From Forficula auricularia (lineage: Eukaryota; Arthropoda; Insecta; Dermaptera; Forficulidae): a DNA stretch of 64,000 bases. Shown here one piece after another: positions 11,815-23,545 of this stretch. The first letter of the stretch is position 1, and each line of letters starts with the position of its first letter. The stretch covers positions 6,903,499 through 6,967,498 of the forward strand of contig JALMQS010000187.1 of the NCBI GenBank assembly GCA_024734495.1, read 5' to 3'. Position numbers and translations under genes: made by a program. A model generated the notes under the pieces. It saw nothing but the letters and a program-made list of their open reading frames with translations. It was not told where the DNA came from and searched no databases.

Positions 11815-12084
11815 TTAATTAGGAGTTATACAAAAAATGCGGTACACATATGTGATCGAACCAAGCATTGTCAAAAATAAAAATTTTAGCTTCATGTAAA
11901 TTTATAACGTGCCTGGACCCAAAAGTTTCAGAATGAAAGTAATCAATTTTCAGATTGAAAGTAATCAATTTTCATTCTGAAACTTTTGGGTCCATAAATT
12001 TACATGAAGCTAAAATTTTTATTTTTAATAAGGCTTGGTTCGATCATATATGTGTACCACATTTTGTGTATAACTCCTAATTAA

Positions 12085-12119
12085 CTGAAGATGGCCAAAT
12101 AAATTCAGGCCGAAACGTT
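12085..12119 (+). ncRNA. hammerhead-ribozyme-like motif (right arm)
   Basis: This is the plus-strand mirror of the motif at 11779-11814, with the same CTGAAGA box, GGCC/GGCC helix and GAAACG box intact. Only about three base pairs of a possible helix I can be drawn, so activity is doubtful. Confidence 0.5.
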
Positions 12120-12462
12120 TTATTAAAGGTGTTTTATTGAACCCAGTGATTCCATCTTTGGCTGATACCTCCTCCTTCATATAATTAAATTATTGTATAT
12201 GGATTTATCAAATTGGAGGACAAGGGAAAAAGTTTTCTAAGATTCGGTAATATCTAAAAAATTTCGTCAGAGAACGGTTTGAGCTATAAAGTTTAAACTT
12301 AGCCCTTATGGGCAAAGGAGGAGATGGGGCAGCTGTCTATTATGTTGGCAAATAAAAAATAGAACATTTAAAAATACACCCCCTAATTCATAGCGGCGTC
12401 TTCTTAAACAAATTTATAATTAAATTAGGGAACGAAGAAAATATTTTTTATTATAGACTAAA

Positions 12463-12552
12463 GGATCAGCCGGGATTCGAACCCGGATCTTCGCATATGC
12501 GCTGCGATGCCTTCATAAGAGCCTTAGTTCTTATACTCTTGGCAGCTGATCC
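12463..12552 (-). pseudogene. tRNA-like sequence (SINE head or tRNA pseudogene)
   Basis: On the minus strand this has a perfect 7 bp acceptor stem (GGATCAG/CTGATCC), a perfect T arm (CCGGG-TTCGAAT-CCCGG) and a 5 bp anticodon-type stem with a 7-base loop containing GCA, which would suggest cysteine. The D region is about 19 bases too long and position 33 is C instead of T, so a working tRNA is unlikely. It may be a SINE head; AT-rich sequence follows. Confidence 0.55.
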
Positions 12553-12885
12553 CCAAACTCAAGATAATGCCTAATGTCTATATGAATTTGGAATGTCATC
12601 TTTATTTAATCTTTAATCTCTTACTCGTCCATTTTTGCAGCTCTGTAGTGGCCGGAATATTATTGTGATCGATTGGGAGGCGTTTGAATATAGTATAATT
12701 TATATATTATATTTATAAACTACATATTTATTTTATTTCTATTCTATTCATTTATTTTGAACTCACAGCCCCTCTCCCTCGAAACTAATATAAGCTGCCC
12801 CCCCCCCTTAACTCAAATCATGGGCACGCCCTTTACCTATGTTTAATAATAATGGTGTGTCAAGTTTCTGCTCATAACTCTAGAA

Positions 12886-14024
12886 CAGGGCTCTCCAACC
12901 CGTGGCCCGCGGGCCGCATGCGGCCCAGCACTGCAATAAGTGTGGCCCAACATAAAATCATAAACTTGCTTAAAAAATTAAGATTTATATGTACATATAT
13001 TTATTCCTTTTTTCGAAATATGAATGTACATTTGTACCACAATACCTGAAGCTTTTTCCAGGAATAAAATTCAGTAAAAGCAAATTATGAGCTCAAATAT
13101 ATAAGATTAAAAAAAATAATGAAGTTTCGAATATTTAAAAATTATTTTTCTTCTCATATTTTCATTTTCTAAAATATTTTATTATTTCAGTAATTTATAT
13201 GCTACGACACTAACCAAGTCTACTTTATCATTATATCATTCTAGTACAAGGAGACTAGGAATTGGAGTTTTCTAGAACAATCACCTGGACTAAAACTTGT
13301 CAAGACTTGTCTTTTAGATCTTTGAACGTTCTTCATGTCAATTAGATAATGGATAGTCAGGGATTATTATATCCGTTACCCTAAAAAATAAATTATCATT
13401 CCTCATATACTTTTAATCACATTCGATTCAAACCAGGGCTGTGAACCCGTGGCCCAATATAAAGTCATAAAATTCCTTAAAACATTGAGATTTATATGTA
13501 GATACTGGAAAACACATAACAATTTGGCCTAATAATTTTTTTTTTCTAAAAATAAGAAATTGATAATCTACGGTGAAGTTTTTGAAAAATAAAAGTGCTA
13601 GTTTTAAATTTTGAATCTGGAAATAGATTTCATGATTTCCGAAAAAACAATCATAATTTTGGTCTATTTTCGACTCTATTTTCATTAGAAATAAATCTTC
13701 TACTTGCAAACTTTCTGATTCAATTTTCTAGAACAACAATTAGATACCGATCTGAAAGAAAAATTGGATATTATATACTAATACATAATATCACTTTTTG
13801 TAAGTATATAGGTATGTATTTACATATACGAGAAGGTATTTTCAAGAATAAAATTTACGAAAAGTAAAAGTAGAAGCTCACTATGAGCTAAAAAAATAAT
13901 AAAGTTCTTATTTCTACATTGTTGACTGTTTGAATAACAAATATCAATAGAATTATAATATTTTATCCGCGGCCCGAGACAATTTTTTTTCTTCAAATGT
14001 GGCCCGTAAGCCAAAAAGCCCCTG
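12886..14024. mobile_element. hAT-type DNA element with internal duplicate end
   Basis: The ends are cagggctctccaacccgtgg on the left and, reverse-complemented, caggggctttttggc on the right, with 'ggcccg'-rich subterminal parts at both ends. Flanking 8-mers ctctagaa (12878-12885) and ctctagat (14025-14032) match at 7 of 8, the target length of hAT transposons. Inside, 13434-13500 repeats the left end and adjoining sequence, so a second copy was duplicated or nested. No transposase domain is recognisable. Two small overlapping open frames around 13428-13867 do not resemble a known protein. Confidence 0.75.
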
Positions 14025-14039
14025 CTCTAGATTTAGGTA

Positions 14040-14135
14040 TATAGGGGTCAGGTTGGGCTAATCTGTAAAATCGTTGAATGCGATTCAGCTTGCCTGGATT
14101 CAAGTTCGGCTCTCTGCAAAGTTTGACAGTCTACC
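14040..14135 (+). mobile_element. degenerate tRNA-derived SINE head
   Basis: tcaggttgggcta, ggattcaagttcggct and ctgcaaagtttgaca follow the same order as tcaagttggctta, ggattcaatcccgact and ctgcaaatatttgac in the SINE at 3122. Box B is damaged. An AC-repeat run follows at about 14151-14172. Confidence 0.5.
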
Positions 14136-14894
14136 TCTAAATCAATTTACACACAAACACACACACACACATACATGTATATATATAAAAATAAATATAT
14201 TCACATAGGATCCGACCAATTGTGCTCCTGGTCATACAAAAAAGCTCTAAAAATACATTTTTTCTGATTTTCTTCATTTTTTAACTGGAAAATTTGAAGT
14301 TAGAAAGCCCAAAATTCAATCACATCTTTATTTCAGAAATAAAAACGTTTTGACACTAGAACGAACTTTTTATTTTTCTATTCTTGGTTTATAGTATATA
14401 AATGTTATTTGTTCGGTTAAATTCATATCACTACAAACAACAATATCATGCTTGAAAATGATTTTTCACCACGTTTCAGATATTCTCAACAAAAATATAC
14501 AAAGAATAAAAAAAAATAGGTATATTTAACACTCGGACAACTAGCTCATAGAGCTTTCGTGTAGTCATTTTTATGTGAAAATTTTATAACTCAAAAGTAA
14601 ATATTTTCGAATGAAATCAGTATTTTTACTTTAACTTATATTAAATGGAATTAATTAAATAATTTCAAAATTTATTTCTCTGGAAATACATTTTTTGAGA
14701 TCTTTTTCTGCCATTGGTTGAGAATTCTCTGTATCTCGGTTTTAGTGAATTAAAATGAGCCGGCCAAATGCATACCGAGGTTCCTGCACCCTATAACTCT
14801 CAAAATATTTGCGATATCAAATTCGTTTTTATTTTTTATTGACAAGGAGAGAATGTGTGAATTCATAAAATTTTTTTCATATTTTTAAGTCAAA

Positions 14895-14998
14895 TCATTT
14901 CGAAACACAGAGAGGTATAAAAATTACCTAAAAATAGCCTCTCAGAGTAGAATACAATTTTAGACATTTCAATTAAAATTGCTCATGTGATTATCTCA
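14895..14998 (+). repeat. about 105 bp direct duplication with 15781-15885
   Basis: The two segments share tataaaaattacctaaaaat, cctctcagagta and tttcaattaaaattgctcat in the same order and orientation about 886 bp apart. The second copy starts exactly where the dispersed repeat 15464-15782 ends. Confidence 0.8.
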
Positions 14999-15463
14999 GA
15001 AGCGTCCTTCATCGTTTACGGCCGATTTTGGAAATAACAGCTTACTAAGTGATTGTAATGAGCTATTTTTATCCCTGAATGGATAATTATCTTCAAATTT
15101 TTTATTATAATTGACATATTTTACTTTTGATAAATATAACTTCATCACGCCTATAATTAAGCTAATTATTTTATTTACAGAAAATTAATATAAAATAAAT
15201 TTTAATTTGTCTCAGGCTTTTATGTTTTCATTAGTTCACAACTTTTAAGTGAAAGTCCCGATATTTTTAGAGTTAGCTGGATTTCGTTGTCGGAGCTAAA
15301 ACTTTTTTTTTAAGGGTTCTGCTATACGCAATTCCATTCATTTCTCTGAATAAAACTTTCTCATATTTTTTTAATAATTACAAAATTAAACAAAGGAAAA
15401 AAAAATTAAAAATTAAACCCTCTCTATTTAAAAAATTAAAACTATTAATTAATTTAAATAATA

Positions 15464-15782
15464 ATTGACCTACAGTATCCTCTGTTAGTCAAAGTAACTA
15501 CTAAAAGGGTTTTATTATGGGATTTAATCTCTTACCTTGTAAAAATCTCACATGTTACAAGAGATCTCAAGAAAATGTTGCAAAGAGGACATCACTAAAA
15601 TGACCCTGTCTACGAAAAACTAACCTGTTGTAATAGAAAGCTGGTCACTTTAATTGAAAAGTTTGAAATCCACTGGTTTTCAGCTTTCTAGCCTAAATCC
15701 TTCCAAATCATCATAATTAAAGACTTTAAAAAATTCACCTTTTCTTTCAATATTTTATTTAAACAGTTTCGGAGGATTTGTC
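15464..15782 (+). repeat. second copy of the 10334-10664 dispersed repeat
   Basis: It shares most of its length with 10334-10664 in direct orientation. Its end abuts the second copy of the 105 bp duplication. Confidence 0.8.
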
Positions 15783-16599
15783 ATTTCGAATCACAGACAA
15801 GTATAAAAATTACCTAAAAATAACCTCTCAGAGTAAAATACAATATTTTAGTCATTTCAATTAAAATTGCTCATGTGATTATTTTAAATTTTAAATAATA
15901 TTTCTCAAGGACTTGTACTTGAGGAAAATTGAAAACAACAATTAATTAAAATCAACGTTTCGTTTCTTCATATATTTTCTCAACCTCTTAAGTTTTGTGT
16001 TTTACGTTAAATTTAAATAATATATTTTTTGTTCATTCATTGCATATAGATAGTACTAAATAAGGTTGATTTCAAATAATTCAGTGATCTGACTGGCGTT
16101 TTCTTTGAGATCTTATAATTAAGACTTAACTACTTTTAAATTAATTATTGTTTACAATTTTCCTTAAGTTTCAGTCCTTGCGAACTCTTATTTAAGATTT
16201 ACAAAATGATGGGCTCAAATCATTTAATACTATTAAATTAACAATGTTTTCTAGATAAGTATAAGAATTTTTTGGAAGTTCATAAGAAATATTTAAAAAT
16301 AATCTCTTCGTACCTTAAAGCCATGGACATGTTTTTGTATTTAACTATTTTCGATAATGAACAACTAAAAATTATCTCACCATTATATATTTAAATTTTC
16401 TTGAGTTATTCATATACCTATATATATTTTAAAACAAGGTAAAAAAAAATACCTCCTAAAGGCTTATTTTTGAACATAAAACTCTTTGCTGGTCAAATTA
16501 GAATCATATGGAACAAACTCATTCGTGAATAATTCTAATTATTAGTTTATTCTTATTAAAAATAGAACTTCTTTTCTAGATAAGTAGGTTATAATGAAA

Positions 16600-16765
16600 G
16601 GCAGTTCATAAATTATTTACTTTTATTCAATTTCCAGCGTTTTGGAGACTTTTTTCTCTCCTTCTTCAGGATAATGAATAGTTATTGATGGATGAGTATA
16701 ACTCGGTTCCCATTTGTCTCTCCTTTCAGTGATAGCAACAATATTACAATATTTTCCAACATTAT
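16600..16765 (-). mobile_element. single arm of a twin-hammerhead type element
   Basis: From ggcagttcat through cttttattca, the motif region and tgtctctcctttcagtgatag, the order matches the left arm of the element at 52956-53395. The hammerhead-like motif (minus strand, about 16631-16676) keeps CTGAAGA and a GGAGA/TCTCC helix, but GAAA is changed to AAAA. The opposite arm is missing, so this is a solo or truncated copy. Confidence 0.6.
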
Positions 16766-17608
16766 ACGATAAGTGTACTTGGTTATCTCATTTCTAGTCC
16801 AATCCTACCTCAAGCCCAGTTCGAGTTGAGTGAAGTACCTTCTTCTTCATATTTTTCTATTTGAAATTCCAGAATCAATATAGACTTAAAAGTGTGGCAA
16901 TTTCTTCATTAAAAATAAGAAAATTTAAAAAAACAATCATAATGATACCCTCTCTAAAAATGTTGACGATTTTCGTCAGCGAATGATTTACTTGCAGCCT
17001 AATATAATATAACCGTTTTTTTTTGTTCACCAGCTACAACCAAGAACTTTTGATATAACGATTCGATATTTTTTAAATAGTTCACAAAAGAAAAAAATAA
17101 ACAGAAGCACACCTAACACCAGAACGAACTTTCTACCTTTATACCACCTTTTATCATGCGTATCGGAACCCAGACCTTAAGAGACAAAAAAAAAAATATA
17201 TATTTAATATTTATTTTTCTCCACCTTTGAACATTTCTAAATATTAAAAAAGTAGTGTGAATTCAATTGTCCCTTTATTATTCATTATTTAGATATACAT
17301 AGTTTGCAAACTTATTTTGTTTGAGAGATTCTGTTTCTTTTGGATTTCGAGTTTAAACTTAGGCTTGTTCGATGTTTTTAAGAACCACCCTTAGTTAGTC
17401 AACAAAAGGAGTCTGCAGAATAGCATGATACTAAAAAAACGGACTCTAAACCCTATGAAGATCCATCTTCCAACACAAATTTTATCTGTGTGAACTGGCA
17501 CCTTTTATCTGCGTAAATTCAAAGTTAGAGCAGTAAATCGAAACCTATATAAAAATAAAATGTTTATCGAAAATACGTTCGTACTTGATATAAAAAAGTC
17601 TCTTAGAC

Positions 17609-17984
17609 CAGTGGCTCTTAACCTTTATAAGCAGCGACACAAATTTGAGAAATATGTTCACGTCGCGACCCAAAAAAACTACATTTTTTTAATTACCTTT
17701 TTTTAGATCTTATACCTAAGCGATTTTCTTCAATTTTATAATGATGACCTTTTTTTTACTCAAATATAATTTTTTTGAACAATTCAGATAAACACAGGTA
17801 CTTTTCGATCCAATGAAAATTTAATGAAAAAGCACGTGTTTTTAATATTTTTACTTTTAGTAGTATTGAACAAATTAAAAAATATATTTTTTAACTTTTT
17901 AAAATAAATCTAGTTAAATATTTAGTTAACAATTCTGTGAAACCCAAAGAATATGCTTCGCCACCCAAAGGCTAAGAACCACTG
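17609..17984. mobile_element. hAT-type MITE
   Basis: The termini are cagtggctcttaaccttt and, reverse-complemented, cagtggttcttagccttt. Flanking 8-mers tcttagac (17601-17608) and ttttagac (17985-17992) match at 7 of 8. It is 376 bp and non-coding. The inverted ends and 8 bp duplication fit non-autonomous hAT elements. Confidence 0.85.
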
Positions 17985-18299
17985 TTTTAGACCTCTTAGA
18001 TTCTCTTAGTAAAATAATTAACAGAGAAAGAATCACTTTGATGTAACTTTTAAAATAATTCACAAGCCTGTCACATTCATATTATTTTATACCCAGTAAT
18101 ACGAAAATCGTGAAAAACTAATAACTTATATTTGATTTTATAATTTAATTTATTCAATGATGTACTCCGAAAATTTTTTCCAGATCATAAAAATTTTATT
18201 AAAATTTATTTTTTTATGAAGAAAATTAAAGTGAAAAAATTCTAATTTAATTGCTTCAAGATTAGGACCGATTTGTCTCTCAAGAAGAGATTTAAAATT

Positions 18300-18634
18300 T
18301 TATCTAGATTCCATATACAGGCCGGACCGCCAGATCTGCTGTTTTGGATTAGAAATGATTTATCTTCTTCTACGAGTGCCATACCCGAAACGGGTGTCGG
18401 CGCCTCTCGACATATACCTGTGCTGAGTGTGTTTAGTTGTTTTACACAGATATACGGGACCTACCTCTTAACGCCGGTTCCGAACGGCTAATTTTGAGAG
18501 GTCACTTGGCAATTATACTCTTGGTAGGTTGCCATTAACTGCAAATATCTATCTGCCGAGACTCGGTCTCGAACCAGCGATCTCCGAGTCAGCAACCCAA
18601 CACTCTTGCCACTGACCCACAGTCGCCTCTTTAT
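18300..18634 (-). mobile_element. tRNA-derived SINE
   Basis: On the minus strand the head reads with box A (ggtcagtggcaagagtg) and box B (GGTTCGAGACC) at correct spacing, starting near 18634. A GC-richer body of about 200 bp follows, unlike its AT-rich surroundings. The 72-residue open frame within it on the plus strand is a by-product of that composition. The 3' limit is uncertain and no target duplication was found. Confidence 0.65.
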
Positions 18635-18639
18635 TTATC

Positions 18640-19598
18640 TAGGAAGCTGAAATTTTCATACTTTCTCAAAGGATAAATCTTTGATATGCCAGTTGGCATT
18701 TAAATTCATTTTCATTGAAATATTATTGTGAAATTTCTATGCCCTCGGTGATGATTCAATTTTGGAAAGATAAATATTTTATTAAAATTCACAAGACTCG
18801 TTTGTTTTTAATTAGAGAATAAAACAACAGATGCTTCTCTGGTCCTGTAGGGATATTGTCAAAATGTCTTCGGGATAGAGAAGGTTATAATATGTTAAAG
18901 TTTCTTTTGTGGATCCCTGCCAACGTTTGGAAGGAAGTATACCACAAATGCCTTAAGCAGATTACTTATAACTATGATGATGATGACTTACAGTGAATAT
19001 TTGATTCAGTCCATCGAATTTACAATAAATGTTATTTTCGGTATAGTTCGGAGTGAAATTTTCGAGCTGAAGAGATATATTTTATGAGTACATATAGAAT
19101 ATCAATTGAAGCATTTGGGTACCGAGAAGATCAGTTCCTTCTGACATGTAATTAAGCATATTTAAGAATATCAATTGACTTTTAAATTTATTTTTCTTAG
19201 TTATTTAAGTAAGTAGTGCATGTTTTTAGATGATACTTGGAAATAAGACGAAGTCTGTCTTGAATATTAATAAGCCCTTGGTACTCTGAAGTTTTCTTTT
19301 ATTCATTAGATTTTCAAATTTATGAAGGATTAATCGACGATGTTTTTTTCCTTTTTCTTTTTGTAACATTCGGTATTATTACTTACCGCCCTAGGAATGT
19401 AAGTACATTTTAAAGATCTAAAGTAATACAGACTATACTAACAGAGAGTAACTGTATTAAACTATTGTATAATATTATATTTTAGAACAAAATCACATTA
19501 TTGCATTTTGGACAAAACCTCAAGCAAAACTCGCGAAGAACAAATTTTAGGTTGGTGAATTGAAAGTTTATTTATGCCGAGAGTAGCAGAATTTTTAT
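18640..19598. other. stretch without a recognised gene
   Basis: No domain-bearing frame or repeat was recognised. Confidence 0.45.
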
Positions 19599-19601
19599 AA
19601 A

Positions 19602-19821
19602 TTGACGGAGACAATAAAAGAGTGTGTCTTTTGCTGTAAAAATAAATTTTTAATTTATTTATAAGAAGATTATAGTTTCGAGAGCTTTGTCCTCTTCATC
19701 ATAGAATCAATTGTAATAGACTGATGAAGAGGTCAAAGCCCTCGAAACTATGGTCTTGTTATAAATAAATTAAAAATTTATTTTTCCAGCAGAAGACACA
19801 CTCTTTTATTGTCTCCTTCAA
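19602..19821. mobile_element. small inverted-repeat element with hammerhead-like centre
   Basis: Arms of about 100 bp (19602-19697 and about 19715-19821) are inverted copies, containing gagacaataaaagagtgtgt and its complement. The centre holds the motif CTGATGA-A-GAGG ... CCTC-GAAAC on the plus strand, with a mutated mirror on the minus strand (CTATGATGA). The left flank, gccgagagtagcaga at 19576-19590, recurs before the palindrome at 61418, linking the two. Confidence 0.7.
19721..19751 (+). ncRNA. hammerhead-ribozyme-like motif
   Basis: The canonical box CTGATGA is at 19721-19727, then one A, GAGG, a loop, CCTC and GAAAC. The bases expected before the cleavage site are CTAT rather than CGTC, and helix I is at most about 3 bp. 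It is related to the motifs in the larger elements and probably inactive. Confidence 0.45.
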
Positions 19822-20035
19822 TTTAGGTTGGTGGTTTTTGTTGCGTCACCGAAACTATACACACCTTAAAGCATCCATATTACATACTAGTATTACTTAC
19901 TAGAGCCGCTCAACTTCTGAGTCACATGTCTGCTCTTCGATGCTCACATAGCAACAAGAGGTAATGCCTCAATAATCGAACTGATATAATATGAATTATT
20001 ATTATAAATTGTTTCGTTCAAAAAAAAAAACGTTT

Positions 20036-20760
20036 GTGGCAGTGCCCCAGCCAAGTTCGATTCGAGCGGGGATGTGTGCACTGCCAGACTACCCTTTACA
20101 GGAAACAACTCAGGCCATTTTGACGCCTCTGTAACTTCGTAATGGAAACCTCTACATGGCTGAAATTTTTTTCCATAATACTGGTCCATAAGCTTAACTA
20201 AATTACAAAATTTGATATTTCTACTGTTTATACCATCCAAGTTACAAGAAGCCAAAGATAGGCTTTTTCATCACTGACTGACTGACTCACTCACTCACTC
20301 AGCAACATTCTAGAGTACTTCCGCTAACCCTAGAATGCTCAAATTTGGCAGGCAGGTAGAGTTTGGCGTACAATTAATGGGAAAAATGCAAAAATCGAAA
20401 CTTTCCCTTCTTCAGGACCTGAAATGAAGGGGTAAAAGTTATAGACTTAATTAACATATACTAAAAATTCAATGAACCTAGAATACTGAAATTTGGCATA
20501 CTGGTATAGCTTGACACATTAATAAAGGAGGAAATTGAAACACCGAAACTTTTCCTTCTTCAAGGCCCGAAATGAAGGGGTGAAAGTTATAGGCTTAATT
20601 AACATAATCTAAAAATTCAATGAACCTAGAATGCTGAAATTTGGCACACTGGTAAAGCTTCACACATTAATAAAGGACGAAATTGAAAAATCGAAACTTT
20701 TCCTTCTTCAGGGCCCGAAATGAAGGGGTTAAATTTATAGGATAAATCCAACTTACAAAA
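20036..20760 (+). repeat. dispersed element with about 150 bp tandem units
   Basis: A GC-richer end (20036-20250) is followed by a run of actgactgactcactcactc and then units built on cctagaatgctgaaatttgg, catactggtagagctt and ccttcttcaggrcccgaaatgaagg; the clearest unit step is 148 bp (20451 to 20599). The same element occurs inverted at 29900-31312, including the GC-rich end. No coding frame is recognisable. It continues directly into the inverted-repeat module at 20766. Confidence 0.8.
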
Positions 20761-20765
20761 AGAAG

Positions 20766-21352
20766 TGAAATTTCAACAAAAACACTTGTGTAAAAAAAGG
20801 CCAAGTTCGATTAATAAAATCCTTTTGACAAAAAAAGTAGTGAGATCTAATGTGCTGCCAAGTTCAACATCATCAATTTATTAAATGGGTCGAGAATATA
20901 TAAGTAACTTCAATTAAAACGCATGTTTTTCATTTCTCATGTCCCTCTATATTTTTTATTGATTTCACATTTTTAGTTGAAATTATTTTCATAATTGACT
21001 TTTACGCATTATTATGTATGTCACGAATTACTAGTTATCATATCATGGGATCTTAATAAGAGGGGAGTGGTGGAGGCCCTATCAAACAATAATAATAATA
21101 ATTTAATGCGTAAAAGCCAAGTTTTAGGAAAATAATTTCAACTAAAAATGTGAAATCAATAAAAAATATAGAGGGACATGTGAAATGAAAAACATGCGTT
21201 TTAATTGAAGTTACTAATATATTCTCAACTCATTTAATAAATTGATGATTTTGAACTTGGCAGCACATTAGATCTCACTACTTTTTTTGGCAAACGGATT
21301 TTATTAATCGAACTTGGCATTTTTTACACAAGTGTTTTTATTGAGATTTCAT
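20766..21352. mobile_element. 587 bp inverted-repeat element
   Basis: The left arm (20766 to about 21010) and right arm (about 21100 to 21352) are inverted copies over roughly 245 bp each. They share cacttgtgtaaaaaa, agtgagatctaatgtgctgcc and gtgaaatcaataaaaaatat, around a unique centre of about 90 bp. A single arm of the same family is at 29625-29890, again next to the tandem-unit module. Confidence 0.85.
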
Positions 21353-21359
21353 TTTTCAG

Positions 21360-23240
21360 GGTGAGTTTAGAAATCCCTTATGTTCAGAATGGGCTTATGG
21401 CTAAAAGTTTAACGTATTCTAACACTAAAATTCAAATAATAGAATTTTCAATATGGTAAACGTTGTATTTTATAGCTAGGCAAGATATTTATACATTCTT
21501 TGATCTAATGATTAAAAAAATATCACTGGATTAAATGATAGATAATATTAAATGATTTGATTTATTTTATTATTTTGGCCATATCTTGAGCTAGTAACCA
21601 AATTTGGCGGTCGATATATAAGATATATTTTGATTCAATTTTCGGTGGCGTTTTATAGAACAGGTGTTGATCTCCCTCATTTTCCTTTTATGAATTGATA
21701 TAGGTTCAGAAATAATTTGTGCGGACACGTATACAAAGCTCAATTAACTCGTCAACCCGACCACCTCCCATGCTCACCCTCTCGACCTTTAGAAGGGTTC
21801 GCGGTGGTAAAAGGGGCGAGTCGAAAAGTGAGAGTTGTCACAACACAGGGAGTAAATCGTCATGCAAATAAAACACACCATATTGTTTTCCAACTCCACT
21901 TTCTAATACATATTTATAATTTTATTTGTTTCATTCAATTAAGGACGTTTTTTCTCTCCCTTTAAATAGAAGAGTAGAAAGTGAAATATTCAAAATAATG
22001 GAAAATTTATTATTTAATTAACTTTCTCTTTGACACAATATGACGCATTCGGTTCATTTTATTATATTTTATTCATCAAAAATGGAAAAAATATTGATAT
22101 CCATTTAAAAAATAAAAAAAAAAAAAAAAAAAGATGAGCGATATATTTTTATCAGTGGTAAGATTGGAGTATTTGAGGCCAGAGACAATCTTTTATTTTG
22201 CACCTCCTCAGCTGCATATTATTTTTACACTTTTTCAACTTTCTAAGGAAATTCAGTTTTTCAAATGTGATGAATCCCATGAAATTTGATTTAATATTCT
22301 TTGAAATTGAATAGGGGTGAACATTTTAATAACCAATTATGAAATTAGTTTTCAACTATAGCTGCTTTCTATAACAGCTCTGAGTAACGCCAAACGGTAT
22401 ATTTACGTTTAATTGGAAAAGTGAACAAACCTTAAACTTTATCAATTGCCCTTCTTTATTATATGTTTTTATGTGACTTGGAGCCCCTTGGGCGTCAAAT
22501 TTAATTTAAAAAAATGTAATCTTTTGAAATAGTCGTATTTTATTGTAAAAAGAGTGCTAATGGGGTTAATAAGTCTTGGCCCACTAATAAAACATTATAT
22601 TCTATTAAAAGAGAGAATATTTTCAATATAATAAAATATGAGTTATTAATAATATCTTGAACGTATTGAAATTGTTCACTTTTGAGAGTGAATCTAAATA
22701 AAATGTATATAGGCTTTTATATTTATTTATTTGTTGATTCCACTTCATCATATTAATTAAATAAATACATATATTTTTTATTGGTATATACGATAATATG
22801 AATAAAACACAATTAAATAAAAATAAAACAAAAAGGTATATTAAATTAAAAATAAATAATACAAAATAAAAATAAAACAAATACAATTTTAGTGGAAATC
22901 ATTCCATGAGTAAATAAAAACACAAATCTGTCAAATTTATAGACATTTAATTAACAGTGACATAGAATAAGTTGTTTTTTCGTATTGACCTTATCTTAGA
23001 TAGTTCTTGATATTTTAAATAAATACTACTTGGCGAAAATAGACACCAGTTAATGGGCAAGTAAATGTATTGTCTTTATGAGAGAAAAGAAATTGTTTCC
23101 CAGATAGCTTTCTGCCATTATATGTCAGGAGGGGTAAATTCGCTATTCCATTACACGCAATTATAAATTAGTCTCGAAGATCCCAATAATAATTTTTGCC
23201 AATTATCTAACGCTTTTTAAAGTACCATTAGCAACAAATT
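21360..23240. other. stretch without a recognised gene
   Basis: Short frames near 21717-21965 and 22623-22886 show no domain; the second is low-complexity AT-rich DNA. An A run lies at about 22108-22131. Confidence 0.5.
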
Positions 23241-23257
23241 TAAATTAGGTAGGTACT

Positions 23258-23545
23258 AACCGAACAAACGCATTCGCCAACTGGTTTGTCCCAATGACTT
23301 CTAGAGACTGGAACTTTGTTCCACTGACCGTCTTCTCAGCAACATATAACCTTCAGACTTATAAGACCCGCATCCACAGACAGATGCCTTCGACAACGAC
23401 CCATTCCTTAAATCTCTTCTTATTTTCACTATGCAAGGGTCTACCACTGACTACAGAAGTTGTATATTTTTGGTGCAACTTCTTCTTGTATCAAAATCAT
23501 TATAAAAAAAAATCAGTAATACTATTTTTTCCATTGATGACATAG
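23258..23545 (+). pseudogene. LINE ORF2 C-terminal fragment
   Basis: The frame reads TNAFANWFVPMTSRDWN, then YNLQTYKTRIHRQ. This is the C-terminal block typical of many non-LTR retrotransposons, of the form 'nsFvPrTsrdWNsLP...vfkarihrhl'. It matches the fragment on the minus strand at 44439-44696 (FANTYIPMTSRNWNSLP ... YNLQTFKTGVHRH). The reverse transcriptase is absent upstream, so this is a 5'-truncated copy. Confidence 0.75.

Larger units (their letters stand above)
11719..12180. mobile_element. inverted-repeat element with twin hammerhead-like motifs
   Basis: The left arm (11719-11945) and right arm (about 11960-12180) are inverted copies meeting at a short centre that also holds a duplicated tgaaagtaatcaattttca segment. 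Each arm carries the motif CTGAAGA-T-GGCC ... GGCC-GAAACG, on the minus strand in the left arm and the plus strand in the right arm. The motifs point outward about 60 bp from each end. No protein is encoded. The architecture matches the elements at 52956 and 61612 although the rest of the sequence differs. I infer a non-autonomous Penelope-related element. Confidence 0.8.
14140..16590. other. gene-free stretch with a duplicated segment
   Basis: Except for the repeats listed separately (14895-14998, 15464-15782, 15781-15885), I see only AT-rich DNA without domain-bearing frames. Confidence 0.5.

Noticed and set aside
12463..12552. Functional tRNA-Cys
   Set aside because: Acceptor, anticodon-type and T stems are good, but the D region is far too long and the base before the anticodon is C.
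18273..18491. 72-residue protein
   Set aside because: The frame lies in the GC-richer body of a minus-strand SINE and has no recognisable domain.
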